A stretch of DNA of 64,000 nucleotides from Shouchella clausii (GTDB lineage: Bacteria > Bacillota > Bacilli > Bacillales > Bacillaceae_D): assembly GCF_002250115.1 (NCBI RefSeq), contig NZ_CP019985.1, positions 1,550,001 to 1,614,000 on the forward strand, read 5' to 3'. The translations under genes were made by a program, and so were the position numbers. Each line of letters begins with the position of its first letter. The stretch's first letter is position 1. Positions 51,359-59,887 of this stretch are shown one piece after another. A model generated the notes under the pieces. That model had not been told where the DNA came from. It did no database searches and worked only from the letters and a program-made list of their open reading frames with translations.

Positions 51359-52147
51359 TTACCTTTTCGTGTCTTCCATGTCTAGGGCTTTTCCGTTTGC
51401 AGGTACTTTTAAGAAACGCTCAAGCGCCAAGCGGTGTTCACGAGAGGCGCCTGCTTCCCGCTGGGCCGTGACTTCCATTTCCAGTAGTTCCGCTAAGTGG
51501 TGGTCAAAACTTTCGCGGAAATTCTGTTTCATGAGTCGGTAAGCGGTAGGAGGCAATTGTTTACAGCGTTTAATGTAAGGTGTGGCTTCGCCAATGCTAT
51601 GGATAAGGCCCATTGCTTTTGCTTCGTCGGCGTCGAACATTCCTTTAACCGCTAGTTCCAAGCTTTGCGGGTAGCCGATCAAACGCGGCAAAAAGTAGGA
51701 TGCTCCGGCATCAGGCACAAGCCCTATCTCTAAAAAGCCTAGCGCAAATCGTGCCTCTTTGCGGGCGACGCGAAAATCACAAGCAAGGGCAATGCTCAAA
51801 CCAGCGCCTACGGCAGTGCCATTTATATCGGCGATAAGCGGCTTGCCAATTTGCACCATGAAAGCAATGAGGCGGTTATAGGTTTCCCGCAGCGCCTTTC
51901 CGTAATTGAAATGCTCTTGTTCCGCTAAATCAATTGACTTTAAATCAGCACCTGAACAAAAAGCATCGCCACTGCCTGTTAGGACAATTACGGTCACGTC
52001 TTCCCGTTCATTTGCTTCCGAAAGCAGGTTATACAACTGTTCATGGCAGGCGTCATTCAATGCATTTTTGACTTCTGGCCTGTTAATCGTAATTGTGGCG
52101 ACTTTGTTTTCGACTTGGAGTGTTATGAGTGGTTGATCCATTGACAT
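51359..52147 (-). CDS. Enoyl-CoA hydratase/isomerase family protein
   Basis: A 262-residue crotonase-fold protein. The oxyanion-hole segments are GDAFCSGADLKSID (about 60-73) and the AVGAGLSIALACDFRVA region (about 110-126), followed by the GLVPDAGASYFLPRLIG motif. The Asp in PDAGA replaces the second catalytic Glu of hydratases, so it may act as an isomerase or on another acyl-CoA. GGAGG lies 5 bases before the first ATG and 11 before the second (52141); either could be used. It is divergent from pta. Confidence 0.82.
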   Translation of the reverse strand: MSMDQPLITLQVENKVATITINRPEVKNALNDACHEQLYNLLSEANEREDVTVIVLTGSGDAFCSGADLKSIDLAEQEHFNYGKALRETYNRLIAFMVQIGKPLIADINGTAVGAGLSIALACDFRVARKEARFALGFLEIGLVPDAGASYFLPRLIGYPQSLELAVKGMFDADEAKAMGLIHSIGEATPYIKRCKQLPPTAYRLMKQNFRESFDHHLAELLEMEVTAQREAGASREHRLALERFLKVPANGKALDMEDTKR

Positions 52148-52187
52148 TGCATCCTCCTTTATCCGTTTAGTATTCGACTTATAGGCT

Positions 52188-52285
52188 TGAAAACCCTTTC
52201 CTTATATGGAAGCGTAATCTAAATGAGGATTTTTAAAATTGACGCTTCAGCAAAGGAGGTTTCCTTTTTAAATAAAGAGGGGTAT
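52188..52285 (+). promoter_or_regulatory. pta upstream region: cre-like site and SigB-like promoter
   Basis: TGAAAACCCTTTCC (52188) matches the CcpA cre consensus with about two mismatches. GTTTCC (52259), a 15-base spacer and GGGTAT (52280) resemble a SigB promoter with a perfect -10. No convincing SigA pair was found nearby. Both calls are tentative. Confidence 0.35.
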
Positions 52286-52329
52286 CCTAAATATAGAAGG
52301 AAATGATGACTTTTTAAGGAGGTTAAATC

Positions 52330-53325
52330 GTGGGCGATTTATTTGCTGACATTAAACGGCAAGTAGAGTCTCATAAGCCAAGTATCGTCTTACCTGAAGG
52401 AACAGACGAACGGGTATTGCAAGCAGCGGCCAAACTTGCTGCCGATAACGTTGTAAAACCGATTGTCATAGGGGATAACGATGCAATTTTAGCGCTTGCT
52501 GATAAATTAAAGATTACACTAGAAGGAATGACGATTTACAATCCAGAGACATATCCTGGAATCGATGAAATGGTTGACGCCTTCGTTGCCCGGCGCAAAG
52601 GCAAAGAAACGGAGGAGTCTGCGCGCAAGCTGTTACAAGATGTGAACTATTTTGGGACAATGCTTGTCTACATGGAAAAAGCCGACGGCCTCGTTAGCGG
52701 CGCTGCCCATTCTACGGGAGATACGGTTCGCCCAGCCTTACAGATTATTAAAACACAACCTGGGATTAAGCGCACGTCTGGCGTTTTTGTCATGGTCAAA
52801 GAAGACAAAAAATTTGTCTTTGGTGATTGCGCGATCAACATATCGCCAAATGAAGAAGAGTTGGCGGAAATTGCCACTGCTACAGCGGATACCGCGAAGC
52901 TATTTGGTATAGAACCAAAAGTCGCGATGCTTAGTTTTTCAACGCTTGGTTCTGCTTCATCGCAAGAAACGAAAAAAGTGTCTGCTGCTACTAAAATTGC
53001 GCAAGAAAGCCGTCCTGACCTTATCATTGACGGTGAATTTCAGTTTGATGCTGCTTTTGTTCCTGCTGTTGCTCAAAAGAAAGCGCCTGATTCCCCTTTA
53101 AAAGGAGAAGCTAACGTATTTATTTTTCCAAGCCTTGAATCAGGAAACCTTGGCTACAAAATTGCGCAACGCCTTGGCGGTTACGATGCAATTGGTCCAA
53201 TTTTGCAAGGGTTGAACAAGCCAGTTAACGATCTGTCCCGTGGTTGTAATGTTGACGATGTATACAAACTCTGCTTAATAACGGGAATGCAAGCTATTAC
53301 ACAAAAAACAGGACAAGGAGTTTAA
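52330..53325 (+). CDS. pta: Phosphate acetyltransferase
   Basis: A 331-residue phosphotransacetylase that converts acetyl-CoA and phosphate to acetyl phosphate in overflow metabolism. The short Gram-positive form is seen: IVLPEGTDERVLQAA at the N-terminus, DGLVSGAAHSTGDTVRPALQ near 114-133 and the NVFIFPSLESGNLGYKIAQRLGG region with the catalytic Ser/Asp/Arg set. The start is GTG with AGGAGG about 7-8 bases upstream. Confidence 0.95.
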   Translation: MGDLFADIKRQVESHKPSIVLPEGTDERVLQAAAKLAADNVVKPIVIGDNDAILALADKLKITLEGMTIYNPETYPGIDEMVDAFVARRKGKETEESARKLLQDVNYFGTMLVYMEKADGLVSGAAHSTGDTVRPALQIIKTQPGIKRTSGVFVMVKEDKKFVFGDCAINISPNEEELAEIATATADTAKLFGIEPKVAMLSFSTLGSASSQETKKVSAATKIAQESRPDLIIDGEFQFDAAFVPAVAQKKAPDSPLKGEANVFIFPSLESGNLGYKIAQRLGGYDAIGPILQGLNKPVNDLSRGCNVDDVYKLCLITGMQAITQKTGQGV

Positions 53326-53348
53326 ATGCTGCTTGGCCATTTTGATGC

Positions 53349-53390
53349 AAAAAAGCTTTGGAGTAAACAAATCCAAGGCCTTTTTTCTTC
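53349..53390. terminator. Terminator between convergent pta and lipL
   Basis: AAAAGCTTTGGA pairs with TCCAAGGCCTTTT (one mismatch, one G-U). T-runs follow on the plus strand, and an A-rich left flank allows use from the other side. Confidence 0.7.
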
Positions 53391-53393
53391 TTT

Positions 53394-54218
53394 TTAGCGC
53401 AAACAACGGTTGTGGCGGTCAATGACCCGGTCAAGCTGTGTTTCGTACAGCAGCTCTTCTTCAGGTGATAGAACCGCTGTCTCTAATTGCCCACCGCTTT
53501 CAAGAATGGCTGTTTTCGCCCGTGCAATAATGGTTTCAATCGGATAAGATTGGTTCGTCAGTTCAGATAAAGACGCCATCACTTCAGGTTTAATGTCAGG
53601 ATAGGAAAACGCTGGTTCACTCGTTTGTACAGCTTTATTGTAAACAGAGCGGATAAACGCGGCTCTATCGCTGCCGCTTCCATGTACACAAAGGTATATT
53701 TGTACAGCAATGCCGCCTCGAATCCTTCTTTGGGAAATGCCTGCAAATTTCTTGCCATTAATACTCAAATCGTAACTTCCTGGGCAGTAAGATCCAGCAA
53801 TTTCTCCTGCTTCAATTTGTTCCTCTTTAAAAATCGCTTTTACAAGCGTTACCATTCGTTCGTAGCCTTCATCAATTGAAAAGGTTGCTTCCCCTGGGAA
53901 CACAAGCGATAGATTTAATATGCCTGCATCCAAACAAACGGCTAATCCGCCGGAGTTGCGAACAACAGCACGATAGCCTTCGTGCTCAATAAATTCAATC
54001 GCTTCGCTAATAAAGGGAAGGCGTGTGTCTTGTGTACCGAGCACCACTGTGTTTTCGTGAACCCAAAAACGGATAAACGATTGCCCCGTTTTTCCTGCAA
54101 GCGTGCATAGTGTGTCGTCAAAAGCAAATGAACGGAGCGCACTTTCTTTCAAATATGTTTTGCTATTGTCCACTACTTTCCAAGCGCTCGGGGGTAGTGG
54201 TTTGTCTACAGTTGCCAT
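53394..54218 (-). CDS. lipL: Octanoyl-[GcvH]:protein N-octanoyltransferase
   Basis: A 274-residue LplA/LipL-fold enzyme that moves octanoyl groups from GcvH to E2 subunits in lipoate synthesis. The nucleophile is C145 in GSYCPGSYDL, followed by the conserved Lys in NGKKFAGISQRR. RNSGGLAVCLDAGILNLSL is the substrate-binding segment. GGAGGG lies 8 bases before the ATG at 54218; the frame is open further upstream but without a site. It is next to pta, as in B. subtilis. Confidence 0.93.
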   Translation of the reverse strand: MATVDKPLPPSAWKVVDNSKTYLKESALRSFAFDDTLCTLAGKTGQSFIRFWVHENTVVLGTQDTRLPFISEAIEFIEHEGYRAVVRNSGGLAVCLDAGILNLSLVFPGEATFSIDEGYERMVTLVKAIFKEEQIEAGEIAGSYCPGSYDLSINGKKFAGISQRRIRGGIAVQIYLCVHGSGSDRAAFIRSVYNKAVQTSEPAFSYPDIKPEVMASLSELTNQSYPIETIIARAKTAILESGGQLETAVLSPEEELLYETQLDRVIDRHNRCLR

Positions 54219-54541
54219 TTCGAAATCCCTCCAACGTCTACTAGCCATTATACCAGATTTCATATCCACTAAGAAAAGGAAGTTGCGAAATATGTCGGAA
54301 GAAGGTATACTGAAAAAAGTTTTTCGCTCCAGTATGAATCGGTTTTCAATGGCCATCATTATGGCTATGTTCTGAAAAATCATAACCAAAAAGCCGATTA
54401 TTAAGCAACTGTTCTATTTTTTTAATTTCTCAGGGAGAAAGGCGATTTATCGGTCAAAACCGACAAGTTTTAATAAAATCGTTATTTTTTGTTCGTGCTG
54501 GGGTACGTAAAGATTATAGTTGATGTGTTTGGGGGGATTTC
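54219..54541. other. 323-bp region between divergent lipL and gltP
   Basis: It holds a possible 27-codon ORF (54292-54375), a small CGGT/ACCG hairpin near 54450, an AT-rich stretch, and the gltP ribosome site. TCGGTTTT (about 54339) and AAAACCGA (about 54456) could pair over a distance. No larger gene is visible. Confidence 0.5.
54292..54375 (+). CDS. Possible 27-residue peptide upstream of gltP
   Basis: AAAAGGAAG lies about 9 bases before an ATG. The peptide has a charged amphipathic start (SEEGILKKVFR) and a hydrophobic, Met-rich end (MAIIMAMF). It could be a leader or small membrane peptide, or chance. Confidence 0.25.
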   Translation: MSEEGILKKVFRSSMNRFSMAIIMAMF

Positions 54542-55789
54542 ATGAATAATTTAACAAAAAAGATTTTAATTGCCCTAGGCATCGGGGTGATTGTTGGGTT
54601 GTCATTGCCTGCGATCCATCAAGGCACCTTTGAATGGCTAAACCAATATGTGTTTGATCCTGTAGGAAGCGTCTTTTTAAATATGATTATGATGGTCGTT
54701 GTGCCCCTTGTGTTTTTCTCGCTTGTAGTGGGGGTTTCCGATTTAGGTGACCCGAAGCAACTTGGCCGCATGGGCGTCAAAACGATTGTTTTCTTCATGG
54801 CAACTTCTGCTATTTCCTTATCAATTGCTCTTTTTGCTGCTTCGGTTATCCAACCAGGTGATCCTGGCTTACTTGGCGAAGGCATAGCTGAAGAGTACGA
54901 GCCGTCTGAGTCAGTGCCGATCATGGATACACTGGTCAACATTATTCCGAGCAATCCAGTTGCGTCCATGTCGGAGATGAACATGCTACAAATTATCGCC
55001 TTTGCGATTTTTGTCGGCATTGCAATGGCTGTACTAGGAAATAAAGTGAGCACAGTAAAGTCGTTTTTCAAGCAAGCTAATGACATTATGATGCAAATTG
55101 TCACGTTTGTGATGAAATTTGCTCCATATGGGGCTTTTGCTTTAATCGCTTCGGCTCTTGGCGAAGCTGGCTGGGCAGCTGTCGGTTCATTGGCTTCTTA
55201 TATGCTGACTGTTACGGGGGTGCTATTTTTCCATTTATTTGTCGTCTACGGGCTACTCGTTTATTTCTTAGGAAAAATGAGCCCGTTGAAATTCTTTAAA
55301 GGTTTTATGCCAGCAATGACAATGGCGTTTAGTTTGTCCAGTTCGAATGGCGTTTTGCCACTATCAATGAAATCGGCGCAAGAAAATCTAGGCGTCTCTA
55401 AACAAGTGTCAGGCTTTGTCCAGCCTCTTGGCGCCACCATCAATATGGATGGCACGGGGATCATGCAGGCCGTTGCAACCGTTTTTATTGCCCAAGTATA
55501 TGTCGTTGACTTGTCGCTCGCCGATATGGTGATTATCGTTTTGACAGCGACGCTAGCAAGCATTGGCACAGCAGGAGTTCCTGGCGTTGGCATGATTATG
55601 CTCGCGATGGTGCTTACTTCCGTCGGCTTGCCTACTGACGGCATAGCGCTTATTATTGGCGTTGACCGTATTCTTGATATGCTGCGCACTTCCGTCAATA
55701 TTACCGGTGATGCTGTACTTGCAGTCATTGTCGACCGTGGAGAGAAGAAACGCGGCGCTATTGATGATAATGTGACAGAAGCCTCCTAA
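54542..55789 (+). CDS. gltP: Proton/sodium-glutamate (dicarboxylate) symporter
   Basis: A 415-residue DAACS transporter with eight helices and two re-entrant loops. The Ser-rich HP1 motif is SLSSSNGVLPLSMKS, the cation-site motif is NMDGTG, and the substrate Asp/Arg pair lies in GVDRILDMLRTSVN, the Arg being typical of acidic substrates. Glutamate, aspartate or C4-dicarboxylates are the likely cargo. The ribosome site GGGGGG is 6 bases from the ATG. Confidence 0.92.
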   Translation: MNNLTKKILIALGIGVIVGLSLPAIHQGTFEWLNQYVFDPVGSVFLNMIMMVVVPLVFFSLVVGVSDLGDPKQLGRMGVKTIVFFMATSAISLSIALFAASVIQPGDPGLLGEGIAEEYEPSESVPIMDTLVNIIPSNPVASMSEMNMLQIIAFAIFVGIAMAVLGNKVSTVKSFFKQANDIMMQIVTFVMKFAPYGAFALIASALGEAGWAAVGSLASYMLTVTGVLFFHLFVVYGLLVYFLGKMSPLKFFKGFMPAMTMAFSLSSSNGVLPLSMKSAQENLGVSKQVSGFVQPLGATINMDGTGIMQAVATVFIAQVYVVDLSLADMVIIVLTATLASIGTAGVPGVGMIMLAMVLTSVGLPTDGIALIIGVDRILDMLRTSVNITGDAVLAVIVDRGEKKRGAIDDNVTEAS

Positions 55790-55790
55790 G

Positions 55791-55814
55791 TATGCGAGCA
55801 GAATGACCAGTCTG
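55791..55814 (+). repeat. Degenerate relative of the dispersed palindrome
   Basis: TATGCGAGC and a following CAGTCTG recall the middle and end of copies A to C, again right before a terminator, but the 5' arm is missing. Confidence 0.35.
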
Positions 55815-55849
55815 AAAGAGCCAGCGAGTTTTAGCTGGCTCTTTGTTTT
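55815..55849 (+). terminator. gltP terminator
   Basis: AAAGAGCCAGC and GCTGGCTCTTT form an 11-bp stem, followed by GTTTT. Confidence 0.85.
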
Positions 55850-55905
55850 CACGAAACCGCGACTTATAATAAGGACAGGATAATCAATAGAAAGGGGGAG
55901 AAAGA

Positions 55906-57192
55906 ATGTTTACGACCCTTCATGAAGAAAAAGTCTTCAAAGATCCGGTCCATCGCTATATCCATGTACGTGACGGGTTGATTTGGGAGTTGATTGGCAC
56001 GAAAGAGTTTCAGCGGTTGCGGCGAATTAGGCAACTGGGGACGACGTCATTCACCTTTCACGGCGCGGAACATTCACGTTTCAACCACTCGCTTGGAGTG
56101 TATGAGATTACGAGGCGCATGACGGAGATTTTTTCCGGCAAGGCCGATTGGAATGAAGATGATAGGCTTCTTGCCTTGACGGTCGCACTTCTGCATGATA
56201 TTGGCCATGGGCCTTTTTCCCATTCGTTTGAGAAAGTGTTTCACACAGACCATGAGGAGTGGACTAGGCGAATCATTTTAGGCGATACAGAAGTCAATCG
56301 GATTTTACGGAAAATGGATCGTTGTTTTCCTCAAGCTGTTGCCGATGTAATTGAAAAAACGTCAACCAATAAATTAGTGTCTAGTATGATCTCAAGCCAA
56401 ATCGATGCTGATCGGATGGATTATTTGTTGCGAGACGCCTATTACACAGGAGTCAGCTACGGCCAGTTTGACTTGGAGCGAATCTTGCGTGTCATGCGAC
56501 CAAAAAATGATGAAGTCGTGATTAAAGCTAGTGGCATGCATGCTGTTGAAGATTATATTATGAGCCGATACCAAATGTATTGGCAAGTGTATTTCCACCC
56601 AGTGACGCGAAGCTCAGAAGTCATTCTTAGCAAAATTTTAATGCGCGTGAAAGATTTGCAAGAACGTGGCTATGACTTTAAGCAAAAACCACTTCATTTT
56701 TTATCCTTGTTTGCAGGTGAGATTACGTTAGAGGATTATTTGCGTCTTGATGAATCGATTGTCCATTATTATTTTCAAAGTTGGCAGGAAGAAGACGACG
56801 CCATCTTGAAAGATTTGTGCAATCGTTTTTTAAATCGGCGCTTATTCCAGTATATCGAATTTCATCCGAACGAGCGGATGAAAGACTGGCCGAAACTTGA
56901 GGCTTTGTTTGCGGAAGCTGGGGTTGATCCAAGTTATTATCTTGTCATGGACTCTTCTTCTGATTTGCCTTACGATGTGTATCGTCCAGGGGAGGAAGAG
57001 CGGTTGCCGATTCATTTATTAATGCCAGACGGTTCACTAAAAGAGTTATCGACACACTCGGATGTTGTCGAAGCCATATCCGGAAAAAAACGAACCGATC
57101 ATAAACTTTATTACCCAGCGGACGTATTAACGGATACACGTGTCGATAAGGACATCCGAGACAGCATTCAATCATTACTTGCGACTACATAA
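55906..57192 (+). CDS. ywfO: HD-domain phosphohydrolase YwfO
   Basis: A 428-residue protein of the dGTPase-like HD family. The HD core comprises the His in RFNHSLG (about H61), H97-D98 in ALLHDIGHGPFSH and the late Asp in SQIDADRMDYLLRDAY near 165. A C-terminal regulatory region follows. Related enzymes hydrolyse dNTPs; the B. subtilis substrate is unsettled. GGGGGAG lies 7 bases before the ATG. It forms an operon with ywgA, 15 bp downstream. Confidence 0.9.
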   Translation: MFTTLHEEKVFKDPVHRYIHVRDGLIWELIGTKEFQRLRRIRQLGTTSFTFHGAEHSRFNHSLGVYEITRRMTEIFSGKADWNEDDRLLALTVALLHDIGHGPFSHSFEKVFHTDHEEWTRRIILGDTEVNRILRKMDRCFPQAVADVIEKTSTNKLVSSMISSQIDADRMDYLLRDAYYTGVSYGQFDLERILRVMRPKNDEVVIKASGMHAVEDYIMSRYQMYWQVYFHPVTRSSEVILSKILMRVKDLQERGYDFKQKPLHFLSLFAGEITLEDYLRLDESIVHYYFQSWQEEDDAILKDLCNRFLNRRLFQYIEFHPNERMKDWPKLEALFAEAGVDPSYYLVMDSSSDLPYDVYRPGEEERLPIHLLMPDGSLKELSTHSDVVEAISGKKRTDHKLYYPADVLTDTRVDKDIRDSIQSLLATT

Positions 57193-57207
57193 AGGAGGAA
57201 GACTGCC

Positions 57208-57717
57208 GTGCTGCATGACCATTTAAATGTTCTGACGCTGTTTGCGCTGTCAGGTGAAATTGTTGGCAGAAAGAAAGTGCAAAAGATAGTCTATATCGCA
57301 AAACAGATGGGCTATCCATTTAATGAGCGTTACCACTTTCACCGGTACGGCCCTTATTCGGACGAGCTGACAGTGCGATTAGAAGAGTTGTGCAACCTTG
57401 GTTTTTTAATCGAGAGCGAAGAAGACAAAGGCCATTATTCACAATATCGCTATACGCTTTCGCCCCAAGGGCAAGCGTTTTTGGAAATGTACCATCCCCC
57501 TGTTGCCGGCTACAAGGACTTGTGCCAATCATTGAACAACCAATCAGCTCGTTTTTTGGAGCTATTGTCTACCATCCTTTATTTTAGCGATTTAGAAGAA
57601 GGAGCAAGGCGTGAGAAAATACGTCAGCTCAAAAAAAAGCAAAATTATAGCGATGATGATTTTGATGAAGCCCATACATACTTGCAAAAACTGGCCCAAG
57701 TTGTAGCCAGTGCGTAA
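57208..57717 (+). CDS. ywgA: Conserved protein YwgA
   Basis: A 169-residue soluble protein with a winged-helix-like N-terminus (FALSGEIVGRKKVQKIVYIAKQMG near 12-35, then the HRYGPYS motif), also reminiscent of SocA-like or Panacea-type domains. The function is unknown. The start is GTG; AAAGGAGG is 9 bases upstream. It is co-transcribed with ywfO, as in B. subtilis. Confidence 0.87.
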   Translation: MLHDHLNVLTLFALSGEIVGRKKVQKIVYIAKQMGYPFNERYHFHRYGPYSDELTVRLEELCNLGFLIESEEDKGHYSQYRYTLSPQGQAFLEMYHPPVAGYKDLCQSLNNQSARFLELLSTILYFSDLEEGARREKIRQLKKKQNYSDDDFDEAHTYLQKLAQVVASA

Positions 57718-57834
57718 ATAGAATCGCTCATAGATTTTACATGTTGTTTGACAAGGATTTTGTAGATATGGCATCGGTTTAGCGCTACACTAGAAAAGTG
57801 AAAGGAATTCAAGGAAAGAAGGGTGGAACCACTC

Positions 57835-58026
57835 GTGCTCAGCTTTTTTCTCATGCTCCTTTTATTTGCGGCTGGGATTCCGTTGCTTCTCATTTTGATA
57901 CTCCATTATCCGTTGATCGGCGCTTGTGTAATCGCCTTTATTTCTATAAATTGGTTCATTGCCGCACGCCTCCACCGTAAACACGAGCGGATGCAGCATG
58001 CAGGCCATGACAAAAACGGACTGTAA
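57835..58026 (+). CDS. Small membrane protein, two hydrophobic segments
   Basis: This 63-residue protein is nearly all membrane (about 2-22 and 25-45), with a basic His-rich tail (ARLHRKHERMQHAGH). I do not recognise it. GGGTGG is 8 bases before the GTG at 57835; a GTG at 57823 overlaps that site. A terminator follows directly, which supports expression as a separate unit. Confidence 0.5.
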   Translation: MLSFFLMLLLFAAGIPLLLILILHYPLIGACVIAFISINWFIAARLHRKHERMQHAGHDKNGL

Positions 58027-58046
58027 TCCGATGATACAGCCCGTCG

Positions 58047-58076
58047 GCCATGCGTTTTGATTGCATGGCTTTTTTC
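58047..58076 (+). terminator. Terminator after the small membrane protein gene
   Basis: GCCATGC pairs with GCATGGC and is followed by six T residues. Confidence 0.75.
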
Positions 58077-58124
58077 TTGTTTTGTCTTGGATCACAACAT
58101 GAGAGCAAAGATGTGATTACACCA

Positions 58125-58658
58125 TTAATAGTCCATTTGTATCGCGCGGTGAGCGTTGGTAATGTCGTTTTCCAGCAATTGGCCAAGGTTGTAAGACGGG
58201 TAATAACTGCGCTCGTTCATATAAGAGTAAACATTGGCATGCCACTGTATTGCCCCTTGGAGTTGCTTACTTAGCACATTCCGCAGCACAGGGGTGGCTG
58301 TTTCGGTAATAGCGATCGCATAATTACGGACAGCTGTTTTGGCTGCACCTAATAAGTCGCCTGCCCAAAAACCTGAATCGGGATGTGGAGCTGCCACATT
58401 TTCATGCCTCGGTGCATACGAAAAAAACGGCAGCAACTCTTTAAGGTTCTTTTCAAGCAGCTGAATCGATTCTAAATAAAGGTTTTGTAAGACCGGGTCC
58501 GATACTTTCGCAAGCGACAGTTTGCACCTCATTAAAACAATTGATTGAAAAGCCGTTAATTCATGGAGCTCAAGAGTTTCGTGCCAGGCCAGATGTTGGG
58601 TGGGTGTGCGCGCGGATTGGCTGTTTGTTCCATACGGCTCGTGGTTTTGATAAGACAT
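58125..58658 (-). CDS. Coat F (CotF/YhcQ)-like spore coat protein
   Basis: A 177-residue helical protein. An N-terminal polar region (1-25) leads to two ferritin-like helical segments. The second (about 100-165) has the Coat_F pattern: [27 protein letters not shown], then a His and the [11 protein letters not shown] ending. Members are structural spore coat proteins made in the mother cell. AAAGGAGG is 7 bases before the ATG. Sporulation control is inferred from the family only. Confidence 0.8.
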   Translation of the reverse strand: MSYQNHEPYGTNSQSARTPTQHLAWHETLELHELTAFQSIVLMRCKLSLAKVSDPVLQNLYLESIQLLEKNLKELLPFFSYAPRHENVAAPHPDSGFWAGDLLGAAKTAVRNYAIAITETATPVLRNVLSKQLQGAIQWHANVYSYMNERSYYPSYNLGQLLENDITNAHRAIQMDY

Positions 58659-58888
58659 GAATATCCTCCTTTACAGTTACTAACACTGTATTCCAAAAAA
58701 GGAAATTGGTCTCTTGTCCCGTAGCCATCTTTTCGTATTAAAGAACCGATATATTCGTCTAAAGGTTGGAACTGGCGTTGGAGTGCGAGGATTTCGAGAA
58801 AGCTTGAATGAGCGTAGGCGAAACGCTTTTTAGCGGGCTTTGTTTCAGCATAGGAACTATGTGAGTATGTTAGTGACGTCTTCAATTG

Positions 58889-58930
58889 GAGACGGCCCGT
58901 CGTTAAGGACGGCCCGTCTCAGATTGTAGG
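58889..58930 (-). terminator. Hairpin after ywhB with a remnant of the dispersed repeat
   Basis: Two GACGGCCCGTC palindromes (58890, 58909) can pair into one 13-bp stem with a single mismatch. On the minus strand CCTACAATCTG precedes it, like the end of copies A and B. No T-run is seen. Confidence 0.5.
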
Positions 58931-58945
58931 AAAAGGCACCCATTC

Positions 58946-59140
58946 TTATTGTTCGTTTTGATCGCTTGGCCGTTTTCCAGCGACTCCGTAGTCGTTTGGT
59001 TTCATTTCGCTAATGATGATGGAAACACGTTCTTTTGGTGCGCCTGTTGTTTCACTAACGGCATCTGTTACTTTTTCAACTAATGCGCGTTTTTGCTCAT
59101 CTGTACGGCCTTCAAGCAGTTGAACGGTGATAATTGGCAT
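58946..59140 (-). CDS. ywhB: 4-oxalocrotonate tautomerase family enzyme
   Basis: A 64-residue tautomerase whose catalytic base is the N-terminal Pro exposed after Met removal (M-P-I-I-T-V). The pattern LLEGRTDEQKRALVEKVTDAV and the ending VxISEMKPNDYGVAGK are typical. B. subtilis YwhB is close in length (62). The physiological substrate is unknown. AAAGGGG lies 7-8 bases before the ATG at 59140, and a Pro second codon confirms that start. Confidence 0.92.
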   Translation of the reverse strand: MPIITVQLLEGRTDEQKRALVEKVTDAVSETTGAPKERVSIIISEMKPNDYGVAGKRPSDQNEQ

Positions 59141-59201
59141 AAAAAAGCCCCTTTCTATTCGAGAATACATTCAGTATACCAAAAGAAAGGGGCTGTTTTG
59201 A

Positions 59202-59885
59202 TCATTTAGGAAAAAGCGCGAGTGTTTCATAAACATCTTCATCGATTAAATCAGCGACAAGCACATAACGATCTGGGGCAGCGCCAATAAAATCGAATGG
59301 ATAACAAGTGATCACCGTCAGCTGTGCCTCTTCCGTCGGAACAATGACGGTGCGGTCATCTTCATCGACGATCCGTACCGTATGCACCTTATACGTGTAG
59401 ACGCCACTTCGTGTTTCGACGATGAGTTCATCCCCTTCGCCAACTTCTCCTAGTTTGCGGAACACGGTATCACGGTGTCCAGATAAAACGGAGTTGTCCT
59501 TTTCTCCAGGAAGAACACTGTCGGCAAAGTGGCCGACGCCTTTATCCAATTCATCTTCATTTGTCCCGTGAATAATCGGAAGGGTTGCGTCGATTTTTGG
59601 GATCGTTAATGTCCCCATTTCTTCGCCTATTTCTGGCTGCCAGCTGGCAACGTCCTGGCGATCGTTCTCGTAGGCCGGTATAGCTTCTGGTGCCTCCTCA
59701 ACTGGGGCAGCGACCGTTTCCGTTTCGCTGTGCGCCCCGATTTTATAGAGAAAGTAACCGTACGCCAGCTTAAAGCCTGTCGTTGTTGTCAACCAAAGTC
59801 CGAAAGCAATAAAGGCGGCGGCGACGAAAAGCAGAGCTGTCTTTTTGAAACGGCCCTGCTTTCCATTTGATTTACGAAGAGCCAC
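59202..59885 (-). CDS. Class D sortase
   Basis: A 227-residue membrane-anchored transpeptidase (anchor about 14-33) that cuts cell-wall sorting signals. The catalytic set is H137 (SGHRDT), C194 (TVITCYPF) and R206 (PDRYVL). The start is GTG, two bases after the stop of the upstream gene, with AAGAAGG about 10 bases away. It is translationally linked to the acidic LPXTG-type protein at 59888, its probable sole substrate. Confidence 0.9.
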   Translation of the reverse strand: MALRKSNGKQGRFKKTALLFVAAAFIAFGLWLTTTTGFKLAYGYFLYKIGAHSETETVAAPVEEAPEAIPAYENDRQDVASWQPEIGEEMGTLTIPKIDATLPIIHGTNEDELDKGVGHFADSVLPGEKDNSVLSGHRDTVFRKLGEVGEGDELIVETRSGVYTYKVHTVRIVDEDDRTVIVPTEEAQLTVITCYPFDFIGAAPDRYVLVADLIDEDVYETLALFPK

Positions 59886-59887
59886 TT

